The notes under the pieces are model-generated. The model was not told the DNA's origin. It saw only the letters and a program-made list of their open reading frames with translations, and ran no database searches. 64,000 bases of DNA, taken from positions 496,001 through 560,000 of the forward strand of contig NW_027096020.1 of NCBI RefSeq assembly GCF_040115645.1. Reading direction: 5' to 3'. The translations under genes were made by a program, and so were the position numbers. Positions within the stretch are counted from its first letter, which is position 1. Each line of letters opens with the position of its first letter. This document shows positions 1 to 13,242 of the stretch, piece by piece. Source of the stretch: Euwallacea fornicatus (taxonomy: Eukaryota; Arthropoda; Insecta; Coleoptera; Curculionidae).

Positions 1-175
1 CACCAATGTTGTGTGTTTTAGCACATAAAGTACTATTTTTCTTGGAAATTCAACAAGATGCAATCCAGATGTGTTATAACATCTTCAAAATCTCGTCGAG
101 CTGAGTAATTTGACACTTTTTTAACAAATTTGATCCTCATTTGCCGAAGTTATCGAGCTACAAATTTTGAAAAGT

Positions 176-351
176 CACCAATGTTGTGTGTTTTAGCACA
201 TAAAGTACTATTTTTCTTGGAAATTCAACAAGATGCAATCATGATGTGTTGTAACATCTTCAAAATCTAGTCGAGCTGAGTAATTTGACACTTTGTTTAA
301 CAAATTTGATCCTCATTTGCCGAAGTTATCGAGCTACAAATTTTGAAAAGT
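176..351 (+). repeat. Representative family A monomer (176 bp)
   Basis: One complete monomer, given as a reference. In order it contains a GT-rich box (gttgtgtgttttagc), the most conserved core agcacataaagtac at 195-208 followed by tatttttcttggaaattcaac, and the 8-bp perfect palindrome atcatgat at 238-245. A short CpG dyad follows at 267-275 (here ctagtcgag, ctcgtcgag in most monomers). Then come gagtaatttgacac, a T/A-rich run, and cctcatttgccgaagttatcgag. It ends with caaattttg, a small dyad around one T. The phase chosen is arbitrary because the array is continuous. Confidence 0.9.
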
Positions 352-2299
352 CACCAATGTTGTGTGTTTTAGCACATAAAGTACTATTTTTCTTGGAAAT
401 TCAACAAGATGCAATCCAGATGTGTTATAACATCTTCAAAATCTCATCGAGCTGAGTAATTTGACACTTTTTTAACAAATTTGATCCTCATTTGCCGAAG
501 TTATCGAGCTACAAATTTTGAAAAGTTACCAATGTTGTGTGTTTTAGCACATAAAGTACTATTTTTCTTGGAAATTCAACAAGATGCAATCATGATGTGT
601 TGTAACATCTTCAAAATCTAGTCGAGCTGAGTAATTTGACACTTTGTTTAACAAGTTTGATCCTCATTTGCCGAAGTTATCGAGCTACAAAATTTGAAAA
701 GTCACAAAAGTTGTGTGTTTGAGCACATAAAGTTCTATTTTTCTTGGACATTCAACAAGATGCAATCATGATGTGTAGTAACATCTTCAAAATCTCGTCG
801 AGATGAGTAATTTGACACTTTTTTTAACAAATTTGATCCTCATTTGCCGCAGTTATCGAGCTACAAATTTTGAAATGTCACAAAAGTTCTGTGTTTGAGC
901 ACATAAAGTACTATTTTTCTTGGAAATTCAACAAGATGCAATCATGATGTATTGTTCATTTTCAAAATCTCGTCGAGCTGAGTAATTTGACACTTTGTTT
1001 AACAAATTTGATCCTCATTTGCCGAAGTTATCGAGCTACAAATTTTGATAAGTCACCAATGTTGTGTGTTTTAGCACATAAAGTACTATTTTTCTTGGAA
1101 ATTCAACAAGATGCAATCCAGATGTGTTATAACATCTTCAAAATCTCGTCGAGCTGAGTAATTTGACACTTTTTTAACAAATTTGATCCTCATTTGCCGA
1201 AGTTATCGAGCTACAAATTTTGAAAAGTCACCAATGTTGTGTGTTTTAGCACATAAAGTACTATTTTTCTTGGAAATTCAACAAGATGCAATCATGATGT
1301 GTTGTAACATCTTCAAAATCTAGTCGAGCTGAGTAATTTGACACTTTGTTTAACAAATTTGATCCTCATTTGCCGAAGTTATCGAGCTACAAATTTTGAA
1401 AAGTCACCAATGTTGTGTGTTTTAGCACATAAAGTACTATTTTTCTTGGAAATTCAACAAGATGCAATCCAGATGTGTTATAACATCTTCAAAGTCTCGT
1501 CGAGCTGAGTAATTTGACACTTTGTTTAACAAATTTGATCCTCATTTGCCGAAGTTATCGAGCTACAAATTTTGAAAAGTCACCAATGTTGTGTGTTTTA
1601 GCACATAAAGTACTATTTTTCTTGGAAATTCAACAAGATGCAATCCAGATGTGTTATAACATCTTCAAAATCTCATCGAGCTGAGTAATTTGACACTTTT
1701 TTAACAAATTTGATCCTCATTTGCCGAAGTTATCGAGCTACAAATTTTGAAAAGTCACCAATGTTGTGTGTTTTAGCACATAAAGTACTATTTTTCTTGG
1801 AAATTCAACAAGATGCAATCATGATGTGTTGTAACATCTTCAAAATCTAGTCGAGCTGAGTAATTTGACACTTTGTTTAACAAGTTTGATCCTCATTTGC
1901 CGAAGTTATCGAGCTACAAAATTTGAAAAGTCACAAAAGTTGTGTGTTTGAGCACATAAAGTTCTATTTTTCTTGGACATTCAACAAGATGCAATCATGA
2001 TGTGTAGTAACATCTTCAAAATCTCGTCGAGATGAGTAATTTGACACTTTTTTTAACAAATTTGATCCTCATTTGCCGCAGTTATCGAGCTACAAATTTT
2101 GAAATGTCACAAAAGTTCTGTGTTTGAGCACATAAAGTACTATTTTTCTTGGAAATTCAACAAGATGCAATCCAGATGTGTTATAACATCTTCAAAGTCT
2201 CGTCGAGCTGAGTAATTTGACACTTTTTTTAACAAATTTGATCCTCATTTGCCGAAGTTATCGAGCTACAAATTTTGAAATGTCACAAAAGTTGTGTGT

Positions 2300-4690
2300 T
2301 TGAGCACATAAAGTACTATTTTTCTTGGAAATTCAACAAGATGCAATCCAGATGTGTTATAACATCTTCAAAATCTCGTCGAGCTGAGTAATTTGACACT
2401 TTTTTTAACAAATTTGATCCTCATTTGCCGAAGTTATCGAGCTACAAATTTTGAAAAGTCACCAATGTTGTGTGTTTTAGCACATAAAGTACTATTTTTC
2501 TTGGAAATTCAACAAGATGCAATCCAGATGTGTTATAACATCTTCAAAGTCTCGTCGAGCTGAGTAATTTGACACTTTGTTTAACAAATTTGATCCTCAT
2601 TTGCCGAAGTTATCGAGCTACAAATTTTGAAAAGTCACCAATGTTGTGTGTTTTAGCACATAAAGTACTATTTTTCTTGGAAATTCAACAAGATGCAATC
2701 CAGATGTGTTATAACATCTTCAAAATCTCATCGAGCTGAGTAATTTGACACTTTTTTAACAAATTTGATCCTCATTTGCCGAAGTTATCGAGCTACAAAT
2801 TTTGAAAAGTCACCAATGTTGTGTGTTTTAGCACATAAAGTACTATTTTTCTTGGAAATTCAACAAGATGCAATCATGATGTGTTGTAACATCTTCAAAA
2901 TCTAGTCGAGCTGAGTAATTTGACACTTTGTTTAACAAGTTTGATCCTCATTTGCCGAAGTTATCGAGCTACAAAATTTGAAAAGTCACAAAAGTTGTGT
3001 GTTTGAGCACATAAAGTTCTATTTTTCTTGGACATTCAACAAGATGCAATCATGATGTGTAGTAACATCTTCAAAATCTCGTCGAGATGAGTAATTTGAC
3101 ACTTTTTTTAACAAATTTGATCCTCATTTGCCGCAGTTATCGAGCTACAAATTTTGAAATGTCACAAAAGTTCTGTGTTTGAGCACATAAAGTACTATTT
3201 TTCTTGGAAATTCAACAAGATGCAATCCAGATGTGTTATAACATCTTCAAAGTCTCGTCGAGCTGAGTAATTTGACACTTTTTTTAACAAATTTGATCCT
3301 CATTTGCCGAAGTTATCGAGCTACAAATTTTGAAATGTCACAAAAGTTGTGTGTTTGAGCACATAAAGTACTATTTTTCTTGGAAATTCAACAAGATGCA
3401 ATCCAGATGTGTTATAACATCTTCAAAATCTCGTCGAGCTGAGTAATTTGACACTTTTTTTAACAAATTTGATCCTCATTTGCCGAAGTTATCGAGCTAC
3501 AAATTTTGAAAAGTCACCAATGTTGTGTGTTTTAGCACATAAAGTACTATTTTTCTTGGAAATTCAACAAGATGCAATCATGATGTATTGTTCATTTTCA
3601 AAATCTCGTCGAGCTGAGTAATTTGACACTTTGTTTAACAAATTTGGAAATCATTTGCCGAAGTTATCGAGATTCAAAGTTTGAAAAGTCACAAAAGTTG
3701 TGTGTTTGAGCACATAAAGTTCTATTTTTCTTGGAATTTCAACAAGATGCAATCCAGATGTGTTATAACATCTTCAAAGTCTCGTCGAGCTGAGTAACTT
3801 GACACGTTTTTTAACAAATTTGATCCTCATTTGCCGAAGTTATCGAGCTACAAATTTTGAAATGTCACAAAAGTTGTGTGTTTGAGCACATAAAGTACTA
3901 TTTTTCTTGGAAAATCAACAAGATGCAATCCAGATGTGTTATAACATCTTCAAAGTCTCGTCGAGCTGAGTAACTTGACACTTTTTTTCACAAATTTGAT
4001 CCTCATTTGCCGAAGTTATCGAGCTACAAATTTTGAAAAGTCACCAATGTTGTGTGTTTTAGCACATAAAGTACTATTTTTCTTGGAAATTCAACAAGAT
4101 GCAATCATGATGTGTTGTAACATCTTCAAAATCTAGTCGAGCTGAGTAATTTGACACTTTGTTTAACAAGTTTGATCCTCATTTGCCGAAGTTATCGAGC
4201 TACAAAATTTGAAAAGTCACAAAAGTTGTGTGTTTGAGCACATAAAGTTCTATTTTTCTTGGACATTCAACAAGATGCAATCATGATGTGTAGTAACATT
4301 TTCAAAATCTCGTCGAGCTGAGTAATTTGACACTTTTTTTAACAAATTTGATCCTCATTTGCCGCAGTTATCGAGCTACAAATTTTGAAATGTCACAAAA
4401 GTTCTGTGTTTGAGCACATAAAGTACTATTTTTCTTGGAAATTCAACAAGATGCAATCCAGATGTGTTATAACATCTTCAAAGTCTCGTCGAGCTGAGTA
4501 ACTTGACACGTTTTTTAACAAATTTGATCCTCATTTGCCGAAGTTATCGAGCTACAAATTTTGAAATGTCACAAAAGTTGTGTGTTTGAGCACATAAAGT
4601 ACTATTTTTCTTGGAAATTCAACAAGATGCAATCCAGATGTGTTATAACATCTTCAAAATCTCGTCGAGCTGAGTAATTTGACACTTTTT
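2300..4690 (+). repeat. Family A 18-mer higher-order repeat, copy 1
   Basis: The same succession of monomer variants recurs 3,165 bp downstream. Diagnostic variants are ttggacattcaac (gg at 3,030 and 4,261, matching 6,195 and 7,426) and the shortened gatgtattgttcattttc (attg at 3,587, matching 6,752). The unit also contains the odd aaatttggaaatcatttgcc and gagattcaaagtttg monomer near 3,640-3,690, repeated near 6,810-6,850. Copies differ by scattered substitutions and T-run changes, for example gacacgttttttaac near 3,800 against gacactttttttcac near 6,967. Ends are approximate. Confidence 0.8.
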
Positions 4691-5464
4691 TAACAAATTT
4701 GATCCTCATTTGCCGAAGTTATCGAGCTACAAATTTTGAAAAGTCACCAATGTTGTGTGTTTTAGCACATAAAGTACTATTTTTCTTGGAAATTCAACAA
4801 GATGCAATCATGATGTGTTGTAACATCTTCAAAATCTAGTCGAGCTGAGTAATTTGACACTTTGTTTAACAAATTTGATCCTCATTTGCCGAAGTTATCG
4901 AGCTACAAATTTTGAAATGTCACAAAAGTTGTGTGTTTGAGCACATAAAGTACTATTTTTCTTGGAAATTCAACAAGATGCAATCCAGATGTGTTATAAC
5001 ATCTTCAAAATCTCGTCGAGCTGAGTAATTTGACACTTTTTTTAACAAATTTGATCCTCATTTGCCGAAGTTATCGAGCTACAAAGTTTGAAAAGTGAAA
5101 AAAGTTGTGTGTTTCAGCTCATAAAGTACTATTTTTCTTGGAATTTCAACAAGATGCAATCATGATGTGCTGTAACATCTTCAAAATCTCCTCGAGCTGA
5201 GTAATTTGACACTTTGTTTAACAAATTTGATCCTCATTTGCCGAAGTTATCGAGCTACAAATTTTGAAAAGTCACCAATGTTGTGTGTTTTAGCACATAA
5301 AGTACTATTTTTCTTGGAAATTCAACAAGTTGCAATCCAGATGTGTTATAACATCTTCAAAATCTCGTGGAGCTGAGTAATGTGACACTTTGTTTAACAA
5401 ATTTGGTCCTCATTTGCCGAAGTTATCGAGCTACAAATTTTGAAAAGTGAAAAAAGTTGTGAGT

Positions 5465-7855
5465 TTGAGCACATAAAGTACTATTTTTCTTGGAAATTCA
5501 ACAAGATGCAATCCAGATGTGTTATAACATCTTCAAAATCTCGTCGAGCTGAGTAATTTGACACTTTTTTTAACAAATTTGATCCTCATTTGCCGAAGTT
5601 ATCGAGCTACAAATTTTGAAAAGTCACCAATGTTGTGTGTTTTAGCATATAAAGTACTATTTTTCTTGGAAATTCAACAAGATGCAATCCAGATGTGTTA
5701 TAACATCTTCAAAGTCTCGTCGAGCTGAGTAATTTGACACTTTGTTTAACAAATTTGATCCTCATTTGCCGAAGTTATCGAGCTACAAATTTTGAAAAGT
5801 CACCAATGTTGTGTGTTTTAGCACATAAAGTACTATTTTTCTTGGAAATTCAACAAGATGCAATCCAGATGTGTTATAACATCTTCAAAATCTCGTCGAG
5901 CTGAGTAATTTGACACTTTTTTAAGAAATTTGATCCTCATTTGCCGAAGTTATCGAGCTACAAATTTTGAAAAGTCACCAATGTTGTGTGTTTTAGCACA
6001 TAAAGTACTATTTTTCTTGGAAATTCAACAAGATGCAATCATGATGTGTTGTAACATCTTCAAAATCTAGTCGAGCTGAGTAATTTGACACTTTGTTTAA
6101 CAAGTTTGATCCTCATTTGCCGAAGTTATCGAGCTACAAAATTTGAAAAGTCACAAAAGTTGTGTGTTTGAGCACATAAAGTTCTATTTTTCTTGGACAT
6201 TCAACAAGATGCAATCATGATGTGTAGCAACATCTTCAAAATCTCGTCGAGCTGAGTAATTTGACACTTTTTTTAACAAATTTGATCCTCATTTGCCGCA
6301 GTTATCGAGCTACAAATTTTGAAATGTCACAAAAGTTCTGTGTTTGAGCACATAAAGTACTATTTTTCTTGGAAATTCAACAAGATGCAATCCAGATGTG
6401 TTATAACATCTTCAAAGTCTCGTCGAGCTGAGTAATTTGACACTTTTTTTAACAAATTTGATCCTCATTTGCCGAAGTTATCGAGCTACAAATTTTGAAA
6501 TGTCACAAAAGTTGTGTGTTTGAGCACATAAAGTACTATTTTTCTTGGAAATTCAACAAGATGCAATCCAGATGTGTTATAACATCTTCAAAATCTCGTC
6601 GAGCTGAGTAATTTGACACTTTTTTTAACAAATTTGATCCTCATTTGCCGAAGTTATCGAGCTACAAATTTTGAAAAGTCACCAATGTTGTGTGTTTTAG
6701 CACATAAAGTACTATTTTTCTTGGAAATTCAACAAGATGCAATCATGATGTATTGTTCATTTTCAAAATCTCGTCGAGCTGAGTAATTTGACACTTTGTT
6801 TAACAAATTTGGAAATCATTTGCCGAAGTTATCGAGATTCAAAGTTTGAAAAGTCACAAAAGTTGTGTGTTTGAGCACATAAAGTTCTATTTTTCTTGGA
6901 ATTTCAACAAGATGCAATCCAGATGTGTTATAACATCTTCAAAGTCTCGTCGAGCTGAGTAACTTGACACTTTTTTTCACAAATTTGATCCTCATTTGCC
7001 GAAGTTATCGAGCTACAAATTTTGAAAAGTCACAAAAGTTGTGTGTTTGAGCACATAAAGTACTATTTTTCTTGGAAAATCAACAAGATGCAATCCAGAT
7101 GTGTTATAACATCTTCAAAGTCTCGTCGAGCTGAGTAACTTGACACTTTTTTTCACAAATTTGATCCTCATTTGCCGAAGTTATCGAGCTACAAATTTTG
7201 AAAAGTCACCAATGTTGTGTGTTTTAGCACATAAAGTACTATTTTTCTTGGAAATTCAACAAGATGCAATCATGATGTGTTGTAACATCTTCAAAATCTA
7301 GTCGAGCTGAGTAATTTGACACTTTGTTTAACAAGTTTGATCCTCATTTGCCGAAGTTATCGAGCTACAAAATTTGAAAAGTCACAAAAGTTGTGTGTTT
7401 GAGCACATAAAGTTCTATTTTTCTTGGACATTCAACAAGATGCAATCATGATGTGTAGTAACATTTTCAAAATCTCGTCGAGCTGAGTAATTTGACACTT
7501 TTTTTAACAAATTTGATCCTCATTTGCCGCAGTTATCGAGCTACAAATTTTGAAATGTCACAAAAGTTCTGTGTTTGAGCACATAAAGTACTATTTTTCT
7601 TGGAAATTCAACAAGATGCAATCCAGATGTGTTATAACATCTTCAAAGTCTCGTCGAGCTGAGTAACTTGACACGTTTTTTAACAAATTTGATCCTCATT
7701 TGCCGAAGTTATCGAGCTACAAATTTTGAAATGTCACAAAAGTTGTGTGTTTGAGCACATAAAGTACTATTTTTCTTGGAAATTCAACAAGATGCAATCC
7801 AGATGTGTTATAACATCTTCAAAATCTCGTCGAGCTGAGTAATTTGACACTTTTT
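5465..7855 (+). repeat. Family A 18-mer higher-order repeat, copy 2
   Basis: Second copy of the 3,165-bp-spaced block that begins near 2,300. It keeps the same order of diagnostic monomers. Just before it, at about 5,080-5,460, lie two unusual monomers with gaaaagtgaaaaaagttg, where gtcacaaaag has been altered; these are absent from the first copy's left flank and mark the boundary. On the right, agreement stops where 4,809 onward reads gcaatcatgatg but about 7,974 reads gcaatccagatg. Confidence 0.78.
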
Positions 7856-8029
7856 TTAACAAATTTGATCCTCATTTGCCGAAGTTATCGAGCTACAAAT
7901 TTTGAAAAGTCACCAATGTTGTGTGTTTTAGCACATAAAGTACTATTTTTCTTGGAAATTCAACAAGATGCAATCCAGATGTGTTATAACATCTTCAAAG
8001 TCTCGTCGAGCTGAGTAATTTGACACTTT

Positions 8030-9259
8030 GTTCAACAAATTTGATCCTCATTTGCCGAAGTTATCGAGCTACAAATTTTGAAAAGTCACAAAAGTTGTGT
8101 GTTTTAGCACATAAAGTACTATTTTTCTTGGAAATTCAACAAGATGCAATCCAGATGTGTTATAACATCTTCAAAATCTCGTGGAGCTGAGTAATTTGAC
8201 ACTTTGTTTAACAAATTTAATCCTCATTTGCCGAAGTTATCGAGCTACACATTTTGAAAAGTCACAAAAGTTGTGTGTTTTAGCACATAAAGTACTATTT
8301 TTCTTGGAAATTCAACAAGACGCAATCATGATGTATTGTTCATTTTCAAAATCTCGTCGAGCTGAGTAATTTGACACTTTGTTTAACAAATTTGATCCTC
8401 ATTTGCCGAAGTTATCGAGCTACAAATTTTGAAAAGTCACCAATGTTGTGTGTTTTAGCACATAAAGTACTATTTTTCTTGGAAATTCAACAAGATGCAA
8501 TCCAGATGTGTTATAACATCTTCAAAATCTCGTCGAGCTGAGTAATTTGACACTTTTTTAACAAATTTGATCCTCATTTGCCGAAGTTATCGAGCTACAA
8601 ATTTTGAAAAGTCACCAATGTTGTGTGTTTTAGCACATAAAGTACTATTTTTCTTGGAAATTCAACAAGATGCAATCATGATGTGTTGTAACATCTTCAA
8701 AATCTAGTCGAGCTGAGTAATTTGACACTTTGTTTAACAAGTTTGATCCTCATTTGCCGAAGTTATCGAGCTACAAAATTTGAAAAGTCACAAAAGTTGT
8801 GTGTTTGAGCACATAAAGTTCTATTTTTCTTGGACATTCAACAAGATGCAATCATGATGTGTAGTAACATTTTCAAAATCTCGTCGAGCTGAGTAATTTG
8901 ACACTTTTTTTAACAAATTTGATCCTCATTTGCCGTAGTTATCGAGCTACAAATTTTGAAATGTCACAAAAGTTCTGTGTTTGAGCACATAAAGTACTAT
9001 TTTTCTTGGAAATTCAACAAGATGCAATCCAGATGTGTTATAACATCTTCAAAGTCTCGTCGAGCTGAGTAACTTGACACGTTTTTTAACAAATTTGATC
9101 CTCATTTGCCGAAGTTATCGAGCTACAAATTTTGAAATGTCACAAAAGTTGTGTGTTTGAGCACATAAAGTACTATTTTTCTTGGAAATTCAACAAGATG
9201 CAATCCAGATGTGTTATAACATCTTCAAAATCTCGTCGAGCTGAGTAATTTGACACTTT
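8030..9259 (+). repeat. Family A 7-mer (1,230 bp) tandem duplication, copy 1
   Basis: The seven monomers here are repeated directly downstream at a spacing of 1,230 bp. Markers are the shortened gatgtattgttc monomer (attg at 8,335 and 9,565), ttggacattcaac (gg at 8,832 and 10,062) and the variants aaatttaatcctc and gagctacacattttg, which appear at the same phase in both. Differences seen are few: ttcaacaaat against tttaacaaat near 8,030/9,260, gacgcaatc against gatgcaatc near 8,320/9,550, and gccgtag against gccgcag near 8,935/10,165. The duplication is therefore recent. Confidence 0.85.
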
Positions 9260-10489
9260 GTTTAACAAATTTGATCCTCATTTGCCGAAGTTATCGAGCT
9301 ACAAATTTTGAAAAGTCACAAAAGTTGTGTGTTTTAGCACATAAAGTACTATTTTTCTTGGAAATTCAACAAGATGCAATCCAGATGTGTTATAACATCT
9401 TCAAAATCTCGTGGAGCTGAGTAATTTGACACTTTGTTTAACAAATTTAATCCTCATTTGCCGAAGTTATCGAGCTACACATTTTGAAAAGTCACAAAAG
9501 TTGTGTGTTTTAGCACATAAAGTACTATTTTTCTTGGAAATTCAACAAGATGCAATCATGATGTATTGTTCATTTTCAAAATCTCGTCGAGCTGAGTAAT
9601 TTGACACTTTGTTTAACAAATTTGATCCTCATTTGCCGAAGTTATCGAGCTACAAATTTTGAAAAGTCACCAATGTTGTGTGTTTTAGCACATAAAGTAC
9701 TATTTTTCTTGGAAATTCAACAAGATGCAATCCAGATGTGTTATAACATCTTCAAAATCTCGTCGAGCTGAGTAATTTGACACTTTTTTAACAAATTTGA
9801 TCCTCATTTGCCGAAGTTATCGAGCTACAAATTTTGAAAAGTCACCAATGTTGTGTGTTTTAGCACATAAAGTACTATTTTTCTTGGAAATTCAACAAGA
9901 TGCAATCATGATGTGTTGTAACATCTTCAAAATCTAGTCGAGCTGAGTAATTTGACACTTTGTTTAACAAGTTTGATCCTCATTTGCCGAAGTTATCGAG
10001 CTACAAAATTTGAAAAGTCACAAAAGTTGTGTGTTTGAGCACATAAAGTTCTATTTTTCTTGGACATTCAACAAGATGCAATCATGATGTGTAGTAACAT
10101 TTTCAAAATCTCGTCGAGCTGAGTAATTTGACACTTTTTTTAACAAATTTGATCCTCATTTGCCGCAGTTATCGAGCTACAAATTTTGAAATGTCACAAA
10201 AGTTCTGTGTTTGAGCACATAAAGTACTATTTTTCTTGGAAATTCAACAAGATGCAATCCAGATGTGTTATAACATCTTCAAAGTCTCGTCGAGCTGAGT
10301 AACTTGACACGTTTTTTAACAAATTTGATCCTCATTTGCCGAAGTTATCGAGCTACAAATTTTGAAATGTCACAAAAGTTGTGTGTTTGAGCACATAAAG
10401 TACTATTTTTCTTGGAAATTCAACAAGATGCAATCCAGATGTGTTATAACATCTTCAAAATCTCGTCGAGCTGAGTAATTTGACACTTT
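9260..10489 (+). repeat. Family A 7-mer (1,230 bp) tandem duplication, copy 2
   Basis: Direct continuation of the preceding copy, with only a handful of substitutions. The agreement ends at about 10,490, where gacactttttttaac replaces the gacactttgtttaac found at 9,253. The identical 62-codon frames at 8,181-8,369 and 9,411-9,599 are a by-product of this duplication, not paralogous genes. Confidence 0.85.
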
Positions 10490-11089
10490 TTTTAACAAAT
10501 TTGATCCTCATTTGCCGAAGTTATCGAGCTACAAATTTTGAAAAGTCACCAATGTTGTGTGTTTTAGCACATAAAGTACTATTTTTCTTGGAAATTCAAC
10601 AAGATGCAATCCAGATGTGTTATAACATCTTCAAAGTCTCGTCGAGCTGAGTAATTTGACACTTTGTTTAACAAATTTGATCCTCATTTGCCGAAGTTAT
10701 CGAGCTACAAATTTTGAAAAGTCACCAATGTTGTGTGTTTTAGCACATAAAGTACTATTTTTCTTGGAAATTCAACAAGATGCAATCATGATGTGTTGTA
10801 ACATCTTCAAAATCTAGTCGAGCTGAGTAATTTGACACTTTGTTTAACAAGTTTGATCCTCATTTGCCGAAGTTATCGAGCTACAAAATTTGAAAAGTCA
10901 CAAAAGTTGTGTGTTTGAGCACATAAAGTTCTATTTTTCTTGGACATTCAACAAGATGCAATCATGATGTGTAGTAACATCTTCAAAATCTCGTCGAGCT
11001 GAGTAATTTGACACTTTTTTTAACAAATTTGATCCTCATTTGCCGCAGTTATCGAGCTACAAATTTTGAAATGTCACAAAAGTTGTGTG

Positions 11090-11395
11090 TTTGAGCACGT
11101 AAAGTACTATTTTTCGTGGAAATTCAACAAGATGAAATAATGATGTGTTGTGGAATCTTCAAAATCTCGTCGAGCTGAGTAATTTGACACTTTTTTTAAC
11201 AAATTTGATCCTCATTTGCCGCAGTTATCGAGCTACAAATTTTGAAATGTCACAAAAGTTGTGTGTTTGAGCACGTAAAGTACTATTTTTCGTGGAAATT
11301 CAACAAGATGAAATAATGATGTGTTGTGGAATCTTCAAAATCTCGTCGAGCTGATGAATTTGCCAAGTCATGATGTGGTGTGACATCTTAAAGAT
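11090..11395 (+). repeat. Family A/B chimeric transition zone
   Basis: The sequence switches between families inside monomers. At about 11,099 it changes from A to B-type gcacgtaaagtac, cgtggaaattcaac and gatgaaataatgatg. At about 11,178 it returns to A-type gctgagtaatttgacac, gccgcagttatcgagctac and gaaatgtcac. From about 11,275 it is B again. The chimeric monomer is tandemly repeated once (cgtgga at 11,115 and 11,291, spacing 176). The B-type part resembles monomers near 19,790 and 23,490. This looks like an exchange point between two formerly separate arrays followed by a one-monomer duplication. Confidence 0.85.
11341..11394 (+). repeat. Truncated 54-bp monomer
   Basis: The phase marker tctcgtcga occurs at 11,341 and again at 11,395, a spacing of 54 instead of 176. 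The sequence runs from gatgaatttgcca straight into agtcatgatgtggtgtgac, so about 122 bp of a normal monomer (from the T/A run through the conserved core to gcaa) is missing. The next spacing, 11,395 to 11,571, is again 176. This is the clearest out-of-phase break I found in the + oriented part. Confidence 0.88.
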
Positions 11396-13242
11396 CTCGT
11401 CGACCTGATGATTTTGCCACTTTGTTTAACAAATTTGGTCCTCATTTGCCGATGTTATCGAGCTTCAAAGTTTGAAAAGTCACAAAAGTTGTGTGTTTGA
11501 GCACGTAAAGTACTATTTTTCGTGGAAATTCAACAAGATGAAATAATGATGTGTTGTGGAATCTTCAAAATCTCGTCGAGCTGATGAATTTGCCACATTG
11601 TTTAACAAATTTGGTCCTCATTTGCCGATGTTATCGATCTTCAAAGTTTGAAAAGTCACAAAAGTTGTGTGTTTGAGCACATAAAGTACTATTTTTCTTG
11701 GAAATGCAACAAACTGCAATCATGATGTGGTGTGACATCTTAAAGATCTCGTCGAGCTGACCAATTTGCCACTTGGTTTAACAAATTTGGTCCTCATTTG
11801 CCGATGTTATCGAGCTTCAAAGTTTGAAAAGTCACAAAAGTTGTGTGTTTGAGCACGTAAAGTACTATTTTTCTTGGAAATGCAACAAGATGCAATCATG
11901 ACGTGTTATGGCAGCTTCAAAATCTCGTCCAGCTGATGAATTTGCCACTTTGTTTAACAAATTTGGTACTCATTTGCCGAGGTTATCGAGGTTTAAAGTT
12001 TGTAAAGTCACAAAAGATGTGTGTTTGAGCACATAAAGTACTTTTTTCGTTGGAAATGCAACAAGATGCAATCATGATGTGGTGTGACATCTTCAAGATC
12101 TCGTCGAGCTGATGAATTTGCCACGTGGTGTAACAAATTTGGTCCTCATTTGCCGATGTTATCGAGCTTCAAAATTTGAAAAGTCACAAAAGTTGTGTGT
12201 TTGAGCACATAAAGTACTATTTTCGTTGGAAATGCAACAAGATGCAATCATGATGTGGTGTGACATCTTAAAGATCTCGTCGAGCTGATGAATTTGCCAC
12301 TTTGTTTAACAAATTTGGTCTTCATTTGCCGAGGTTATTGAGCTTCTAAGTTTGAAAAGTCGCACAAGTTGTGTGTTTGAGCACGTAAAGTACTATTTTT
12401 CTTGGAAATTCAACAAAATGCAATAATGATGTGTTGTGACATCTTAAAGATCTCGTCGAGCTGATTAATTTGCCAATTTGTTTAACAAATTTGGTCCTCA
12501 TTTGCCAATATTTTCGAGCTTCAAAGTTTGAAAAGTCACAAAAGTTGTGTGTTTGAGCACATAAAGTACTATTTTCGTTGGAAATGCAACAAGATGCAAT
12601 CATGATGTGGTGTGACATCTTAAAGATCTCGTCGAGCTGATGAATTTGCCACTTTGTTTAACAAGTTTGGTCTTCATTTGCCGAGGTTATTGAGCTTCAA
12701 AGATTGAAAAGTCACAAAAGTTGTGTGTTTGAGCACGTAAAGTACTATTTTTCTTGGAAATGTAACAAGATGCAATCATGATGTGTTGTGGCATCTTCAA
12801 AATCTCGTCGAGCTAATGAATTTGCCACTTTGTTTAACAAATTTAGTCCTCATTTGCCGAGGTTATTGAGCTTCAAAGTTTGAAAAGTCACAAAAGTTGT
12901 GTGTTTGAGCACGTAAAGTACTATTTTTCTTGGAAATGCAACAAGATGCAATCATGATGTGTTGTGGCAGCTTCAAAATCTCGTCCAGCTGATGAATTTG
13001 CCACTTTGTTTAACAAATTTGGTACTCATTTGCCGAGGTTATCGAGCTTCAAAGTTTGAAAAGTCACAAAAGTTGTGTGTTTGAGCACATAAAGTACTAT
13101 TTTCCTTGGAAATGCAACAAGATGCAATCATGATGTGTTGTGGCATCTTCAAAATCTCGTCCAGCTGATGAATTTGACACTTTGTTTAACAAATTTGGTC
13201 CTAATTTGCCGAAGTTATCGAGCTCCAAATTGTGAAAAGTCT

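Larger units (their letters stand above)
1..11098 (+). repeat. Satellite array, family A (about 63 monomers of 175-177 bp)
   Basis: Head-to-tail monomers run through the whole interval; for example caccaatgttg recurs at 1, 176 and 352. Family A is recognised by gctgagtaatttgacac, aaatttgatcctcatttgcc, gccgaagttatcgagctac and caaattttgaaaagtcac. Two main subtypes alternate: one has gcaatccagatgtgttataac, the other gcaatcatgatgtgttgtaac. Length differences come mostly from the T run after gacac (6-8 T, or tttgttt) and from small indels such as gatgtattgttcattttc, where the usual gtgttgtaacatc is shortened. The array already starts inside the window edge, so its left limit is unknown. The absence of long reading frames in any frame argues against coding. 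A centromeric or heterochromatic role is inferred from architecture only. Confidence 0.97.

Noticed and set aside
195..215. Promoter-like cataaagtactattttt in each monomer
   Set aside because: AT-rich by composition and repeated in every monomer. There is no transcript or gene downstream to support a promoter call.
8181..8369. 62-codon open frame, identical to one at 9,411-9,599
   Set aside because: It spans one satellite monomer and is present twice only because of the 1,230-bp duplication. Neighbouring monomers have stops in the same frame, and there is no domain, promoter or coding-type variation.
1..11098. CRISPR-like array (regular repeats)
   Set aside because: The period is about 176 bp and the whole unit is repeated, with no short repeat alternating with unique spacers.
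12346..12618. 90-codon open frame on the minus strand
   Set aside because: It runs across one and a half family B monomers and its translation repeats itself with the monomer. It is a chance stop-free phase of the satellite.
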